A stretch of 64,000 nucleotides of DNA from Actinomycetospora chibensis. GTDB taxonomy: Bacteria > Actinomycetota > Actinomycetes > Mycobacteriales > Pseudonocardiaceae. Below, in pieces: positions 51,572 to 60,713 of this stretch; positions within the stretch are counted from its first letter, which is position 1, and each line of letters begins with the position of its first letter. The stretch is taken from positions 1 through 64,000 of the forward strand of contig NZ_JAQZAM010000018.1 in NCBI RefSeq assembly GCF_028737215.1, in the 5' to 3' direction. The notes beneath the pieces are model-generated. The model ran no database searches. It saw only the letters and a program-made list of their open reading frames with translations, and had not been told where the DNA came from. The position numbers and the translations under genes are program-made.

Positions 51572-51940
51572 ATGGGGCACCACCGGAAGGGCCGGGCGAC
51601 CCGGCGCCACGACGTACCGTCCGTGGTCCGGGAGCCCCACGGCTCCCCCCGCACCGAGACCTCGACGTCGCCGGTGGTGCCCGAGTCGAGGCCCGAGCGG
51701 GGTGTCCCGGGGCCCGGGCCGGGACCGGCGGTCGAGGGCGTGAGCGGCCGGCCGCTCGAGGACCTCGCCGAGGCCGCGCGCAACGCCCGCCGGACCGGGT
51801 GGGCGTTCGGGGCCGAGGTCCTCGCCTCCGCCGACACGCGGGGTGTGCCGACCTCGACGCCACCCCCGCGCGACGGTCGGCCCCGGCGCTACGCCACCCA
51901 CCAGCCCACCGCGCCGATCGCGGTGCTCGACGGTCGGTGA
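51572..51940 (+). CDS. hypothetical protein, 122 aa
   Basis: Low-complexity, Arg/Pro/Ser-rich sequence with a short helical segment LEDLAEAARNARRTGWAFGA. GAGGAG eight bases before ATG 51572 is the main support. An inverted repeat GTGACG-N6-CGTCAC (51525-51542) precedes it. No recognised domain. Could be a small disordered protein or a false call. Confidence 0.4.
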   Translation: MGHHRKGRATRRHDVPSVVREPHGSPRTETSTSPVVPESRPERGVPGPGPGPAVEGVSGRPLEDLAEAARNARRTGWAFGAEVLASADTRGVPTSTPPPRDGRPRRYATHQPTAPIAVLDGR

Positions 51941-52038
51941 CCACTCGAACCGGTGTGCTCCGGGTCACGATCGGCTAGCGTCGCCGTCGTGGCCCACTGG
52001 GCCCGTCCCGCCCCGAACGTGACCAGGAGCCCGAAGCC

Positions 52039-52506
52039 ATGGTGGACACCACCGCTGCGTCCGAGACCGTCTTCCGGCTGGTCTACCGCAGCCACATGCG
52101 GATCGCGCCCGACGTCCGCAAGTCCGAGCTGGGGGAGATCTTCAGCGTCGCCCGGTCGAACAACAAGCGCCTCGGCGTGACCGGCGCGCTGCTCGTGTGG
52201 GACGAGTTCTTCGTCCAGACCCTCGAGGGCGACGAGGCCGTGGTCCGCGATCTCTACGACCGCATCCACCGCGACGCCCGCCACGAGCGCGTCGCGATCA
52301 TCAGCGAGGACCCCGCCGCCCCGCGGGTGTTCGGCCGGTGGTCGATGGCCCGGGTGGGCGACGAGGACGAGCCCGACATCCCCCTGCTGATGAACCGGGA
52401 CAAGGGCGGCATCTCCCCGGCCGCCCCCCGCCCGACGACGCCGGACCAGGAGGCGGTCCTGGACGGCATGCGGGAGGCCGCCCGCAGCGGCGCCCAGCCG
52501 GCCTGA
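52039..52506 (+). CDS. BLUF-domain blue-light sensor, 155 aa
   Basis: FAD-binding photoreceptor domain covering about residues 10-110. The dark-state network is intact: Tyr16 (RLVYRS), Asn41/42 (ARSNNKRLGVTGALL) and Gln60 (FFVQTLEG), plus a Trp/Met near the beta-5 strand (GRWSMARVG). The loop between Tyr and Asn is two residues longer than in AppA. No effector domain is fused, only a 40-residue disordered tail, so it must signal through a partner. ATG with AGGAG upstream. Stands alone between the mgs genes and mtnA. Confidence 0.88.
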   Translation: MVDTTAASETVFRLVYRSHMRIAPDVRKSELGEIFSVARSNNKRLGVTGALLVWDEFFVQTLEGDEAVVRDLYDRIHRDARHERVAIISEDPAAPRVFGRWSMARVGDEDEPDIPLLMNRDKGGISPAAPRPTTPDQEAVLDGMREAARSGAQPA

Positions 52507-52567
52507 CGCCCGGTCGGCCCCGTCGGGTCGCTGGCGTCCGTGCCCGGGTCACGACGAGAGTGGTGGC

Positions 52568-53601
<1,034 letters not shown>

Positions 53602-53605
<4 letters not shown>

Positions 53606-54243
53606 AGCTCCGCGACGAGCGCGAGGCCGTCGTCGCCCACGCCCGGCGGATGGACGCCGACGGCCTCACCGTCGGCACCTCGGGCAACCTCTCGGTGCGC
53701 GCCGGCGACCTCCTCGCGATCACCCCGAGCGGCCTGCCCTACGACCAGCTGACCCCCGACACGGTCAGTGTCGTGGACCTCGAGGGCCGGCCCGTCGACG
53801 CGCCGCTGCGGCCGTCGTCGGAGCTGCCGATGCACACCGCGGTGTACCGGGAGACCGCCGCCACGGCGGTGGTGCACACCCACCCGGTGTTCGCGACGGT
53901 CCTCTCGACGCTGGTCGACGAGCTCCCCGCGATCCACTACATCATCGCGCACCTGGGCGGCCCGGTCCGCGTCGTGCCCTACGCGCCGTACGGCACCGAG
54001 GAGCTCGCCCGGCTCGGGGTCGAGGGCCTGGCCGGGAGGTCCGCGGTGATCCTCGCGAACCACGGCGCAACCACCTACGGCGCCGACCTCGCCCAGGCCT
54101 ACACGCGGACCGAGTACCTCGAGTGGCTCTGCCGGCTCTACGTCGAGGCCCGGAAGCTCGGCGAGCCGCGCCTGCTCGACGCGGCGCAGATCGCGGCCGC
54201 CACGGCCGCGTTCGCGGACTACGGCCCGCAACCACGCGCCTGA
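53602..54243 (+). CDS. class II aldolase, L-fuculose-phosphate-type, 213 aa
   Basis: Zinc-dependent aldolase/epimerase of the AraD-FucA family. Motifs: GTSGNLSVR (phosphate), catalytic Glu region SSELPMHTAVYRE (about 73), Zn-ligand HTHP (about 91-94) and further ligand in LANHGATTYG (about 152). GTG start overlaps mtnA. Coupling to mtnA is the hallmark of the DHAP shunt, where 5-(methylthio)ribulose-1-P is split to DHAP and an aldehyde. Its last 25 bp overlap the FUSC gene on the other strand. Confidence 0.9.
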
Positions 54244-56102
54244 GGCCCGTCGGCGCCGGAACGCGGGGGCAGCGACCGCTCCAGTGCGCTCAGCTCGGGG
54301 CCGAGGAAGCCCCCGTCCTCCGGGACCGCGGCCCGCCGGCCGGACGTCGCCACGGCGAGGTCCGCCAGCTCGTCCCCGATCTCCTCGGCGCGGGCGGCCG
54401 GGACCTCCGGGCCCGGCGCCCGCCCGTCGCCGCGGGCCGCGTCCATCGCCCAGCACGCCGCCAGCGTCCGGTGCGCGAGCCGCTGGGCGGCGTCGAGGGC
54501 AGGCCACCAGGCGGTGGCGTCCGGGGTGCGGACGATCGGGAGCGCGTCGCCGCGGTGGGCGTCCGCGAGGGCGAGCACCCGCTGGTTGAGGTCCCGCCGG
54601 GCCGCGCGTGCCGCGGGGCTGCCGGTGCTCCCGTCGACGAGGTGGGGGAGCACCCGCCCCACGTCGCGCAGCGCCTCGCGCACCCGCGCCGCCGGGTCCG
54701 GCACGGCGGCCTGGGGCGCGATCAGCAGGAACACCAGGACACCGACCGCGCAGCCGACGGCGGTGTCGACGCCGCGGGCGAGCAGGAGCCCGCCGAGGTC
54801 GGCGGGGTGGCCGCCGCTGCCGATGGTCAGGGCGATCGGGGTCACGAGGACGACGCCGAGGCCGTAGTTGAGCGGCATCAGGAGCTGGATCCCGAACTGC
54901 AGCACCGCGATCGTCAGCGCCAGCCCCACGCCGGCCGGCTGCGCCGCGAGGATCGCGGCCGCGAGCAGGAGCCCGATCCAGGTCCCGAGCAGGCGGAGCG
55001 CGGCGCGCTCCAGCGTGCCGGCCGGCCCGAGGCCCTGGCACAGGACGAGGACGGCGCAGGCGACGGCCCAGTAGGCGCGGTCGAGCCCGACGAGCGCGGC
55101 GCCGGTGCCGACGACCAGGGCGGCCACACCGACCCGCAGCAGCACCACGCGCCACGGCGACCCGGCGGCGAGCAGGGCACGTGCCGCGGCCGCGACGCCC
55201 GGTCCGCCCAGCGGCACGTCGGCGGGGTCGAGGTGACGCGGCACGGCCGGCGGGTGGTCGACCTCGGTGGCCAGCGCGCGGACCCGGCCCGCCGCGGCGG
55301 GGTCGACGGCCCGGCCCGCGTCGCGGGCGCGGACCGCGTCGGCCAGCGCACCGTGCGCCTCGAGCGCGATCGCGCGCAGCCGCACCAGCGTGCCGTCGGG
55401 GCGGGCGACCGGGGCCTGCTGTCCGACCAGGACGACCCAGCAGGAATGCATCGCCCGCGCCGCCCGATCGCGCGCCGCCGGGTAGTCCTGGCCGTCGGCG
55501 GCGAGCAGGCGCGCCACCGCAGCGACCCCGGCCGCCACCGCCGCCTTCTCCGGGCGGCGGGGCCCGGCGACGATCCCGATCATGTGGGCACACCACGAGA
55601 GGGCGCCGCCGGCCAGGACGAGCATGCCCAGGCGCCACGGCTCCGTGGTCGCCCCCGGGATGCCCGACGCGGTGGCGCAGGCGAGGACGAACAGGTAGGC
55701 ACCGGGCGGGCCGGTGTCGACGACCTGGCACAGCGCCGTCGCTGCCACGGCGATCACCGCGACCACCGGCACCGAGGCCCATACCGAGAACTCCGACCAC
55801 GCGCCGAGCGTCACCACCGCGGCGAAGGCGAGCGCGACGGCGGCCAGCTGCCGGGCCCGGAAGCGGTAGGGCCGGCGGCCGCCGTAGAGCGCGGTGAAGG
55901 CGCCGATGCTCGCGATGAGGCCGGCGGAGACGTCGCCGGCCCACCAGCCGATCAGGACGGTGCCGCCGGCGCAGGAGGCGGCGCGGACCGCGTCGACGAG
56001 GTCGAACCGCGTGCGCCGCAGTCCGACCAGGTCCCGCGCCCACCCCCGCCAGGAGGGACGGGTCACCGCATCCGCCTGCGGAGCACGAGCCGCGTCGATC
56101 AC
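54219..56102 (-). CDS. FUSC-family inner-membrane protein (aromatic acid exporter-like), 627 aa
   Basis: Two blocks of about five to six helices (about 45-170 and 310-450), each followed by a helical cytoplasmic part, typical of the FUSC/YccS/AaeB family. Signature regions: GDVSAGLIASIGAFTALYGG (about 42), RAYWAVACAVLVLCQGLG (about 333) and ALRLLGTWIGLLLAAAILAA (about 360), as in aromatic acid efflux pumps. GTG start overlaps the DyP stop by 4 bp. Probably exports aromatic or lipophilic compounds linked with peroxidase action. Confidence 0.85.
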   Translation of the reverse strand: MIDAARAPQADAVTRPSWRGWARDLVGLRRTRFDLVDAVRAASCAGGTVLIGWWAGDVSAGLIASIGAFTALYGGRRPYRFRARQLAAVALAFAAVVTLGAWSEFSVWASVPVVAVIAVAATALCQVVDTGPPGAYLFVLACATASGIPGATTEPWRLGMLVLAGGALSWCAHMIGIVAGPRRPEKAAVAAGVAAVARLLAADGQDYPAARDRAARAMHSCWVVLVGQQAPVARPDGTLVRLRAIALEAHGALADAVRARDAGRAVDPAAAGRVRALATEVDHPPAVPRHLDPADVPLGGPGVAAAARALLAAGSPWRVVLLRVGVAALVVGTGAALVGLDRAYWAVACAVLVLCQGLGPAGTLERAALRLLGTWIGLLLAAAILAAQPAGVGLALTIAVLQFGIQLLMPLNYGLGVVLVTPIALTIGSGGHPADLGGLLLARGVDTAVGCAVGVLVFLLIAPQAAVPDPAARVREALRDVGRVLPHLVDGSTGSPAARAARRDLNQRVLALADAHRGDALPIVRTPDATAWWPALDAAQRLAHRTLAACWAMDAARGDGRAPGPEVPAARAEEIGDELADLAVATSGRRAAVPEDGGFLGPELSALERSLPPRSGADGPQARGCGP

Positions 56103-57043
56103 GGGCCCGAGGGGCCGTCGGGCGGGTCGTCGAGGAAGTCGGCCGTCGGCACGTAGTAGAGGGCGCCGGTGACCGCGGTGGAGAAGTCGAGGATGCGGTC
56201 GTGGTGGCCCTCGGCGGTGCCGACGAACATGTTCTCCAGCATCTGCTCGGTGACCCCGGGGTCGCGGGCGTAGCCGATGAAGTAGGTGCCGTACTCCCCG
56301 ACGCCGACGTGGCCGAAGGGCATGTTGACGCGCAGGATCTGCCGCTCCTGCCCGTTCTCGTCCTCGATGACGTTCAGAGCGACGTGCGAGTCCGGTGCCT
56401 TCTGGTCGTCGGGGATCTCGATGTCCTGGAGCTTGGTGCGCCCGATCGCGCGCTCCTGCTCCTCGACGCCGAGCGCGTTCCAGCCGTCCATGTCGTGCAG
56501 GTACTTCTGGGTGATCACGTAGCTGCCGCCCGCGAACCCGGGGTCCTCGTCGCCGACGAGCACCGCCTCGCGGGCCGCGGCGCCGTCGGGGTTCTCGGTG
56601 CCGTCGACGAAGCCGAGCAGGTCGCGCTCGTCGAAGAACCGGAAGCCGTGGACCTCGTCGACGACCGTGGCGTGCGTGCGCAGGCGCGTGACCAGCAGCT
56701 GCGCGAGCTCGAAGCACATGTCCAGGCGATGGGCGCGGAGATGGAACAGGAGGTCCCCGGGCGTCGACGGCGCCTCGTGCGCCCCGTGCAGGGCGCGGAA
56801 CGGGTGCAGGGACGCCGGCCGCGGGCCACCGAACAGCCGATCCCAGGCCTCCGACCCGATCCCGACGACACAGGTGAGCTCGCCCTCCGGGAGCCGGAAC
56901 CCGACCGAGCGCTTGAGGCCGGCGACGTCGGTCAGCAGGTCGCGCACCGCCGCCGCGTCACCGCCGGGGTCGAGCGTCAGCGTCAGGAAGATCGACGCCT
57001 CGGTGATCGGTGACAGGACCGGCTGGGGCTCACCGTGGACCAT
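56099..57043 (-). CDS. DyP-type peroxidase, class B, 314 aa
   Basis: Haem peroxidase using H2O2 on dyes or phenolic substrates. GFVDGTENP (about 143) holds the distal Asp, His in DSHVALN (about 217) is the proximal haem ligand, and Arg in ILRVNMPFG (about 236) completes the distal site, as in B-type DyPs. ATG 57043 is favoured over an upstream start because typical DyPs begin here (PQPVLSPITEASIFLTL). No signal peptide or encapsulin-targeting gene is seen nearby. Cotranscribed with the FUSC gene. Confidence 0.92.
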   Translation of the reverse strand: MVHGEPQPVLSPITEASIFLTLTLDPGGDAAAVRDLLTDVAGLKRSVGFRLPEGELTCVVGIGSEAWDRLFGGPRPASLHPFRALHGAHEAPSTPGDLLFHLRAHRLDMCFELAQLLVTRLRTHATVVDEVHGFRFFDERDLLGFVDGTENPDGAAAREAVLVGDEDPGFAGGSYVITQKYLHDMDGWNALGVEEQERAIGRTKLQDIEIPDDQKAPDSHVALNVIEDENGQERQILRVNMPFGHVGVGEYGTYFIGYARDPGVTEQMLENMFVGTAEGHHDRILDFSTAVTGALYYVPTADFLDDPPDGPSGP

Positions 57044-57159
57044 GCGTCGCACCCTAGAGGCGCGGTCGGCGCAGGAAACAGTGTTCGGCCATCCGCCCGC
57101 GGACCTGTCACGCTGTCGCGGCGACACCGCCGTCCAGGATCGTGCGAGGGGAGTCCGCC

Positions 57160-57936
57160 GTGACCGAACAGATCGCCGAGCACTACGAGCGTGTGGCCGC
57201 GACGTACAACGACCACTGGACCTACGACCCCGACTACGTCCGGCAGCTCGCCCACGCCATGAGCGACGCGCTGCGCCTGACGCGCTCCGACGCGATCGCC
57301 GACATCGGCTGCGGCACCGGCCTCTACACGCGCCACATCGCCGACGACGTCCGGCCGACCCGGCCCGTGCTGTGCGTGGATCCGGTGTCGGCGATGCTCG
57401 ACCAGCTCCCGCGGTCGCCGGCGTTGCAACCGCTGCACGCCAGCGCCGAGGACCTGGCGTCCGGACGCGTCGCGCTCCCGGAGTCGGCCCCGCTGGACGC
57501 GATGATCATCAAGGAGTCGATCCACCACATGACGGATCGGCGCGGGACGCTCGAGGGTCTCGTCCGGCTCCTGTCACGCCACGGCCGGATCCTCGTCGTC
57601 ATGCTGCCGACGGCCATCCACCACCCGCTGTTCCGGGCGGCGCACGAGCGCTTCGAGGAGCTGCAGCCGGACCCCGCGGACATCCAGGAGATCGTGTCCG
57701 CCGCCGGGCTCCGGGCGTCGGTGAGCCAGCGGACGTTCCACGTGGCCATCGAGCGCGAGCGCTACGTCCGCATGCTCGAGGCGCGGTACATGTCGGTGCT
57801 CGGCGAGTTCTCGGACGAGGAGCTCGAGGAGGGCATCGCGCAGTTCCGGCGGTCCTACCGGGACACCCCGGTGCTGCGGTTCGAGGACCATTTCGCCTTC
57901 GTCAAGGGCTGGGTCCCGGGCCGGCCGCCGGCCTGA
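57160..57936 (+). CDS. class I SAM-dependent methyltransferase, 258 aa
   Basis: Rossmann-fold methyltransferase: SAM motif IADIGCGTGLYTRH (about 46-59), acidic VLCVDPVSAML (about 73), then SAPLDAMIIKESIHH (post-I motif region). Start at GTG 57160 with GAGGGGAG six bases upstream; a GTG at 57142 is possible. C-terminal half contains a helical cap (ERERYVRMLEARYMSVLGEF). Divergent from the DyP gene. Substrate not evident. Confidence 0.88.
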   Translation: MTEQIAEHYERVAATYNDHWTYDPDYVRQLAHAMSDALRLTRSDAIADIGCGTGLYTRHIADDVRPTRPVLCVDPVSAMLDQLPRSPALQPLHASAEDLASGRVALPESAPLDAMIIKESIHHMTDRRGTLEGLVRLLSRHGRILVVMLPTAIHHPLFRAAHERFEELQPDPADIQEIVSAAGLRASVSQRTFHVAIERERYVRMLEARYMSVLGEFSDEELEEGIAQFRRSYRDTPVLRFEDHFAFVKGWVPGRPPA

Positions 57937-57940
57937 CCCG

Positions 57941-58351
57941 TCAGCGGCGCAGGACGAGCACGGTGGTGATCAGGAGGACGATCGTGCCGGCCGACTCGAC
58001 GACGAGTGTGGTCGGCGCCAGGGCGTAGTCCAGGCTGGACTCGATCCCGAAGAGCCCGACGGTCAGGGCGATCACCAGCGCGGCCAGCGTGCCGGCCATG
58101 AACAGCAGGCCCAGCACCGTGGCCACCTGCAGGAGCCGTCCCTGCAGCACGGTGATCCCGATGGCCAGCACGAGGCCGCCGATCGCGTTGAGGACGAACA
58201 GCATGCCCAGCACGCCGCCCGTGCTCGTGAGCACCAGGTAGAGGTGGATGCCGCCCATCGCCAGCAGGGCGAGGGCGCTGAGCAGCCGCCACACCATGAC
58301 CGAGCGGGACGAGCCGCTGGCGGGACGCGCCGGGTGCGCAGCGTGGGACAT
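57941..58351 (-). CDS. four-helix membrane protein, 136 aa
   Basis: Four hydrophobic segments: VWRLLSALALLAMGGIHLYL, GMLFVLNAIGGLVLAIGITV, VATVLGLLFMAGTLAALVIA, LVVESAGTIVLLITTVLVL. AGGGAG six bases before ATG 58351. Common in actinobacteria as an unnamed membrane protein. Convergent with the methyltransferase, 4 bp between stops. Confidence 0.8.
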   Translation of the reverse strand: MSHAAHPARPASGSSRSVMVWRLLSALALLAMGGIHLYLVLTSTGGVLGMLFVLNAIGGLVLAIGITVLQGRLLQVATVLGLLFMAGTLAALVIALTVGLFGIESSLDYALAPTTLVVESAGTIVLLITTVLVLRR

Positions 58352-58485
58352 GTCCGTCTCCCTGCCCGGGGACCGTGCGCGGTGCACGGTGCGGTGACGG
58401 AACTGGTTACCACAGTTCGGGCGCCGGACCCAGGGGCAGGAGGGACGGCGGCGCAGGTCAGAGGGTGCAGGTCGGACCGCGCAGG

Positions 58486-59667
58486 TCAGGGCGTCACGAG
58501 CCGCCGCGCTCCGGGCAGGCCGAGCAGCAGCGCCGCCCCCGCCGAGACGACCGCCAGCCCGGCGAGCGGGCCGGCGAGACCGCCGGCGCCGGCGAGGGCC
58601 GAGAGCAGGTAGGGCACCCCGAAGCCGAGGTACGCGCAGGCGTAGAAGGTGCCGGTGAGCGCGCCGCGCTCGCTCGGGGCCGCCAGCCGCGCGACCGTCG
58701 TCAGTCCCGACGCCAGGCACAGCCCGTAGCCCACACCGAGCAGCAGCGCCACGGGGACGAGCAGCGGCCACGCCGCCAGCGCGACCCCGAGGAGGGCGAT
58801 CCCGAGCCCGAGCGCGCCGGTCCCCAGCCCCACCGGGCCCGCCCGCTCCGCCCCGAGGCGCCGGGCCAGAGGCGGCACGAGCGCGCCCGTCGCCAGGGTC
58901 AGACCCGCCACCAGGCCGGTGACGGCCACGGCGATCGACGGCATCTGCGGGGTGAGCAGCAGCGGCAGCAGCGTGACCGCGGTGGACGGGAAGGCGAACA
59001 CCCCGACCGCGACCGGCACGACGACCAGCGCGAACGGCCGGCGCGCGTCCGGCGGCACCCCGAGGTTCACGACGGGACCGCCGTCGCGCCGACGGTCCGG
59101 CGGGAGGGTGTCGGGGATGCCGCGCAGCAGGGCGATCGCGCCGATCATGAGCACGACGTGCAGCAGGTACGGCAGCACCGTCGGGGCGGGCGCCCACTGC
59201 GCCAGCAGCCCCGAGAACAGCGGGCCGAGCGCCCAGCCCGCGGCGAGCGCGACCGTCGTGAGCCGCGCCGAGCGCCCCGGCTCGCCGATCAGCTCGCCCA
59301 GCCACGCCGTCCCGACGCTGAACACCACCCCGGACACGGCGCCCTGGAGGAACCGTCCGAGGAACAGCACCGCCACCGACGACGCGGCCCCGAGGAACAG
59401 CAGCGAGACGAGGCCCGCGAGCACGACGAACGGCACCACGACCGCCCGCCGTCCGAGGCGGTCGGACGCCGGCCCCGACAGCAGCAGCGCCGGGATGAGC
59501 CCCGCGGCGTAGACCCCGAAGGCCGCGGTGAGGGCGGTGGGACCGAGCCCGAGCGTGTCCCGGTAGACCAGCAGCAGGGGGGTCGGCACGTTCGTCCCGT
59601 AGGCGACGACGAACACCACGACCCACAGGGCGCGGGAGGGAGCGAGGCCCGCGGCGGCGCGTGTCAC
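58486..59667 (-). CDS. MFS transporter (drug/efflux-type), 393 aa
   Basis: Twelve helices with the cytoplasmic motif SGPASDRLGRRAVVVPFVVL (loop 2-3) and helix-4 FLGRFLQGAVSGVVFSVGTA. About 390 residues, like AraJ/Bmr-type exporters. GTG 59667 overlaps the stop of a 48-codon upstream frame (GTGA). No regulator adjacent. Confidence 0.88.
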   Translation of the reverse strand: MTRAAAGLAPSRALWVVVFVVAYGTNVPTPLLLVYRDTLGLGPTALTAAFGVYAAGLIPALLLSGPASDRLGRRAVVVPFVVLAGLVSLLFLGAASSVAVLFLGRFLQGAVSGVVFSVGTAWLGELIGEPGRSARLTTVALAAGWALGPLFSGLLAQWAPAPTVLPYLLHVVLMIGAIALLRGIPDTLPPDRRRDGGPVVNLGVPPDARRPFALVVVPVAVGVFAFPSTAVTLLPLLLTPQMPSIAVAVTGLVAGLTLATGALVPPLARRLGAERAGPVGLGTGALGLGIALLGVALAAWPLLVPVALLLGVGYGLCLASGLTTVARLAAPSERGALTGTFYACAYLGFGVPYLLSALAGAGGLAGPLAGLAVVSAGAALLLGLPGARRLVTP

Positions 59668-59810
59668 GGCGCCATCACCAGCGGCGCGTGGGGGTCGCGG
59701 ACGGGGACCCGGCCCGCGACGCGCGCGATCTCGAACGGGACGGCCTCGACGAGGCGCCCGCCCTCGACACGCGCGCGGGAGGCGCCCCGGTGGGACCCGT
59801 GGATGGTCAT
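59664..59810 (-). CDS. 48-aa peptide coupled to the MFS gene
   Basis: The stop of this small frame overlaps the MFS start codon (GTGA), which supports translation. Sequence starts MTIHGSHRGASRARVEGGRL and then VEAVPFEIARVAGRVPVRDP. That pattern faintly resembles the N-terminus of molybdopterin oxidoreductases (TorA/BisC-type, THWGAF...VEDGRV...PF...DP), so it might be a remnant. Could instead be a leader peptide. Confidence 0.4.
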   Translation of the reverse strand: MTIHGSHRGASRARVEGGRLVEAVPFEIARVAGRVPVRDPHAPLVMAP

Positions 59811-59912
59811 CGCCGACGATCCTCGCCCGTGCCACGGACCCGGCGCCATCCCCGCCCGGGAGCGCGGGACACTGATGCGCGTCGAGACACCGGCACCCGG
59901 GAGGACACGGCT

Positions 59913-60299
59913 GTGGGGACGTTCCGCGCGTCGTTCGAGTTCCCGCCCTCGCCGCACGCCCCGGGCATGGCCCGCCGCCTGCTCGGGGAGCTCTTCGGCG
60001 CGTGGGCGCTCGACGGGGCGCGGCACGTCGACGCGACGATCCTCGTCAACGAGCTCGTGTCCAACGCCGTGGACCACGCCGGCACCGACGTCGTCCTCGA
60101 GCTCGACGTCACCGCCTCCGACGGGTGGCTGCGGGTCGGCCTCGCCGACGGCTCGACCATCCGCCCGGTGGTCCGGGAGCTCGACCACAGCGCCCCGCGG
60201 GGCCGCGGTATGCAGATCGTCGCGGAGCTGGCCGACCGGTGGGGCAGCGAGGAGCGCGACGGGGGCAAGCGGGTCTGGTTCGAGCTGGGCTCGCCCTGA
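59913..60299 (+). CDS. RsbW-like anti-sigma ATPase, 128 aa
   Basis: GHKL ATPase of the serine-kinase type (HATPase_c_2). N-box ELVSNAVDHAG (about 46-56), DG in VGLADGSTIRP, and GRGMQIVAELADRWGSEE (G2/lid region). GTG 59913 with GGGAGG eight bases upstream. In Streptomyces-like bacteria such proteins bind sigma factors or anti-anti-sigma partners; none is next to it. Convergent with the 60327 gene. Confidence 0.88.
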   Translation: MGTFRASFEFPPSPHAPGMARRLLGELFGAWALDGARHVDATILVNELVSNAVDHAGTDVVLELDVTASDGWLRVGLADGSTIRPVVRELDHSAPRGRGMQIVAELADRWGSEERDGGKRVWFELGSP

Positions 60300-60326
60300 C
60301 CGGCTCCTGACCGGCGGGAACAGCCC

Positions 60327-60602
60327 TCAGGGGCGCTCGTCGACCGGCCAGAACTCCGCCCACAGGGCCCCGGGCTCGTCGACCTCCTGGACGTGCAGCG
60401 CATAGCCGCGCCGCCGAGCGATCACCTCGGCGCCGCCGCGGTTCACCCGCCGGATGGTCAGCCCGACGCGGTCGGCCAGCACCCGTGCGGCGAGCTGCTG
60501 GTCGAGGCGGCCCATCTCGAAGCCGGCCTCCCACCAGTCGGCGGCGCTCCCGGCCGCGTTCCCGGAGGTGACCCCCGGATCCCCTGACGTCTCCGTCGTC
60601 AT
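60327..60602 (-). CDS. hypothetical protein, 91 aa
   Basis: Small soluble protein, ATG 60602 with GGAGG six bases before. Contains [20 protein letters not shown] then [20 protein letters not shown] and [20 protein letters not shown]; predicted alpha-beta. Not recognised. It lies divergently from the glyA-sox operon, sharing its upstream region. Confidence 0.65.
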   Translation of the reverse strand: MTTETSGDPGVTSGNAAGSAADWWEAGFEMGRLDQQLAARVLADRVGLTIRRVNRGGAEVIARRRGYALHVQEVDEPGALWAEFWPVDERP

Positions 60603-60640
60603 CCCTGACCTCCGTCCTGTCGCTGAAGACGGCACGAGTG

Positions 60641-60670
60641 TTGACCCTGCCGACCTTCTGTGTCTACAGT
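60641..60670 (+). promoter_or_regulatory. predicted promoter of the glyA-sox operon
   Basis: TTGACC (60641-60646), 18-base spacer, TACAGT (60665-60670), 43 bases before glyA. Just downstream at 60682-60689 is the AT palindrome GATATATC, in an otherwise GC-rich area, a candidate regulator site at the transcript start. Confidence 0.6.
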
Positions 60671-60713
60671 CAGCGCCGCCAGATATATCAATTGGCTACG
60701 ATGAGGATCGCGA

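Noticed and set aside
60603-60713. Glycine riboswitch upstream of glyA-sox
   Set aside because: The leader is too short (about 40 bases after the predicted -10) and I see no conserved aptamer elements.
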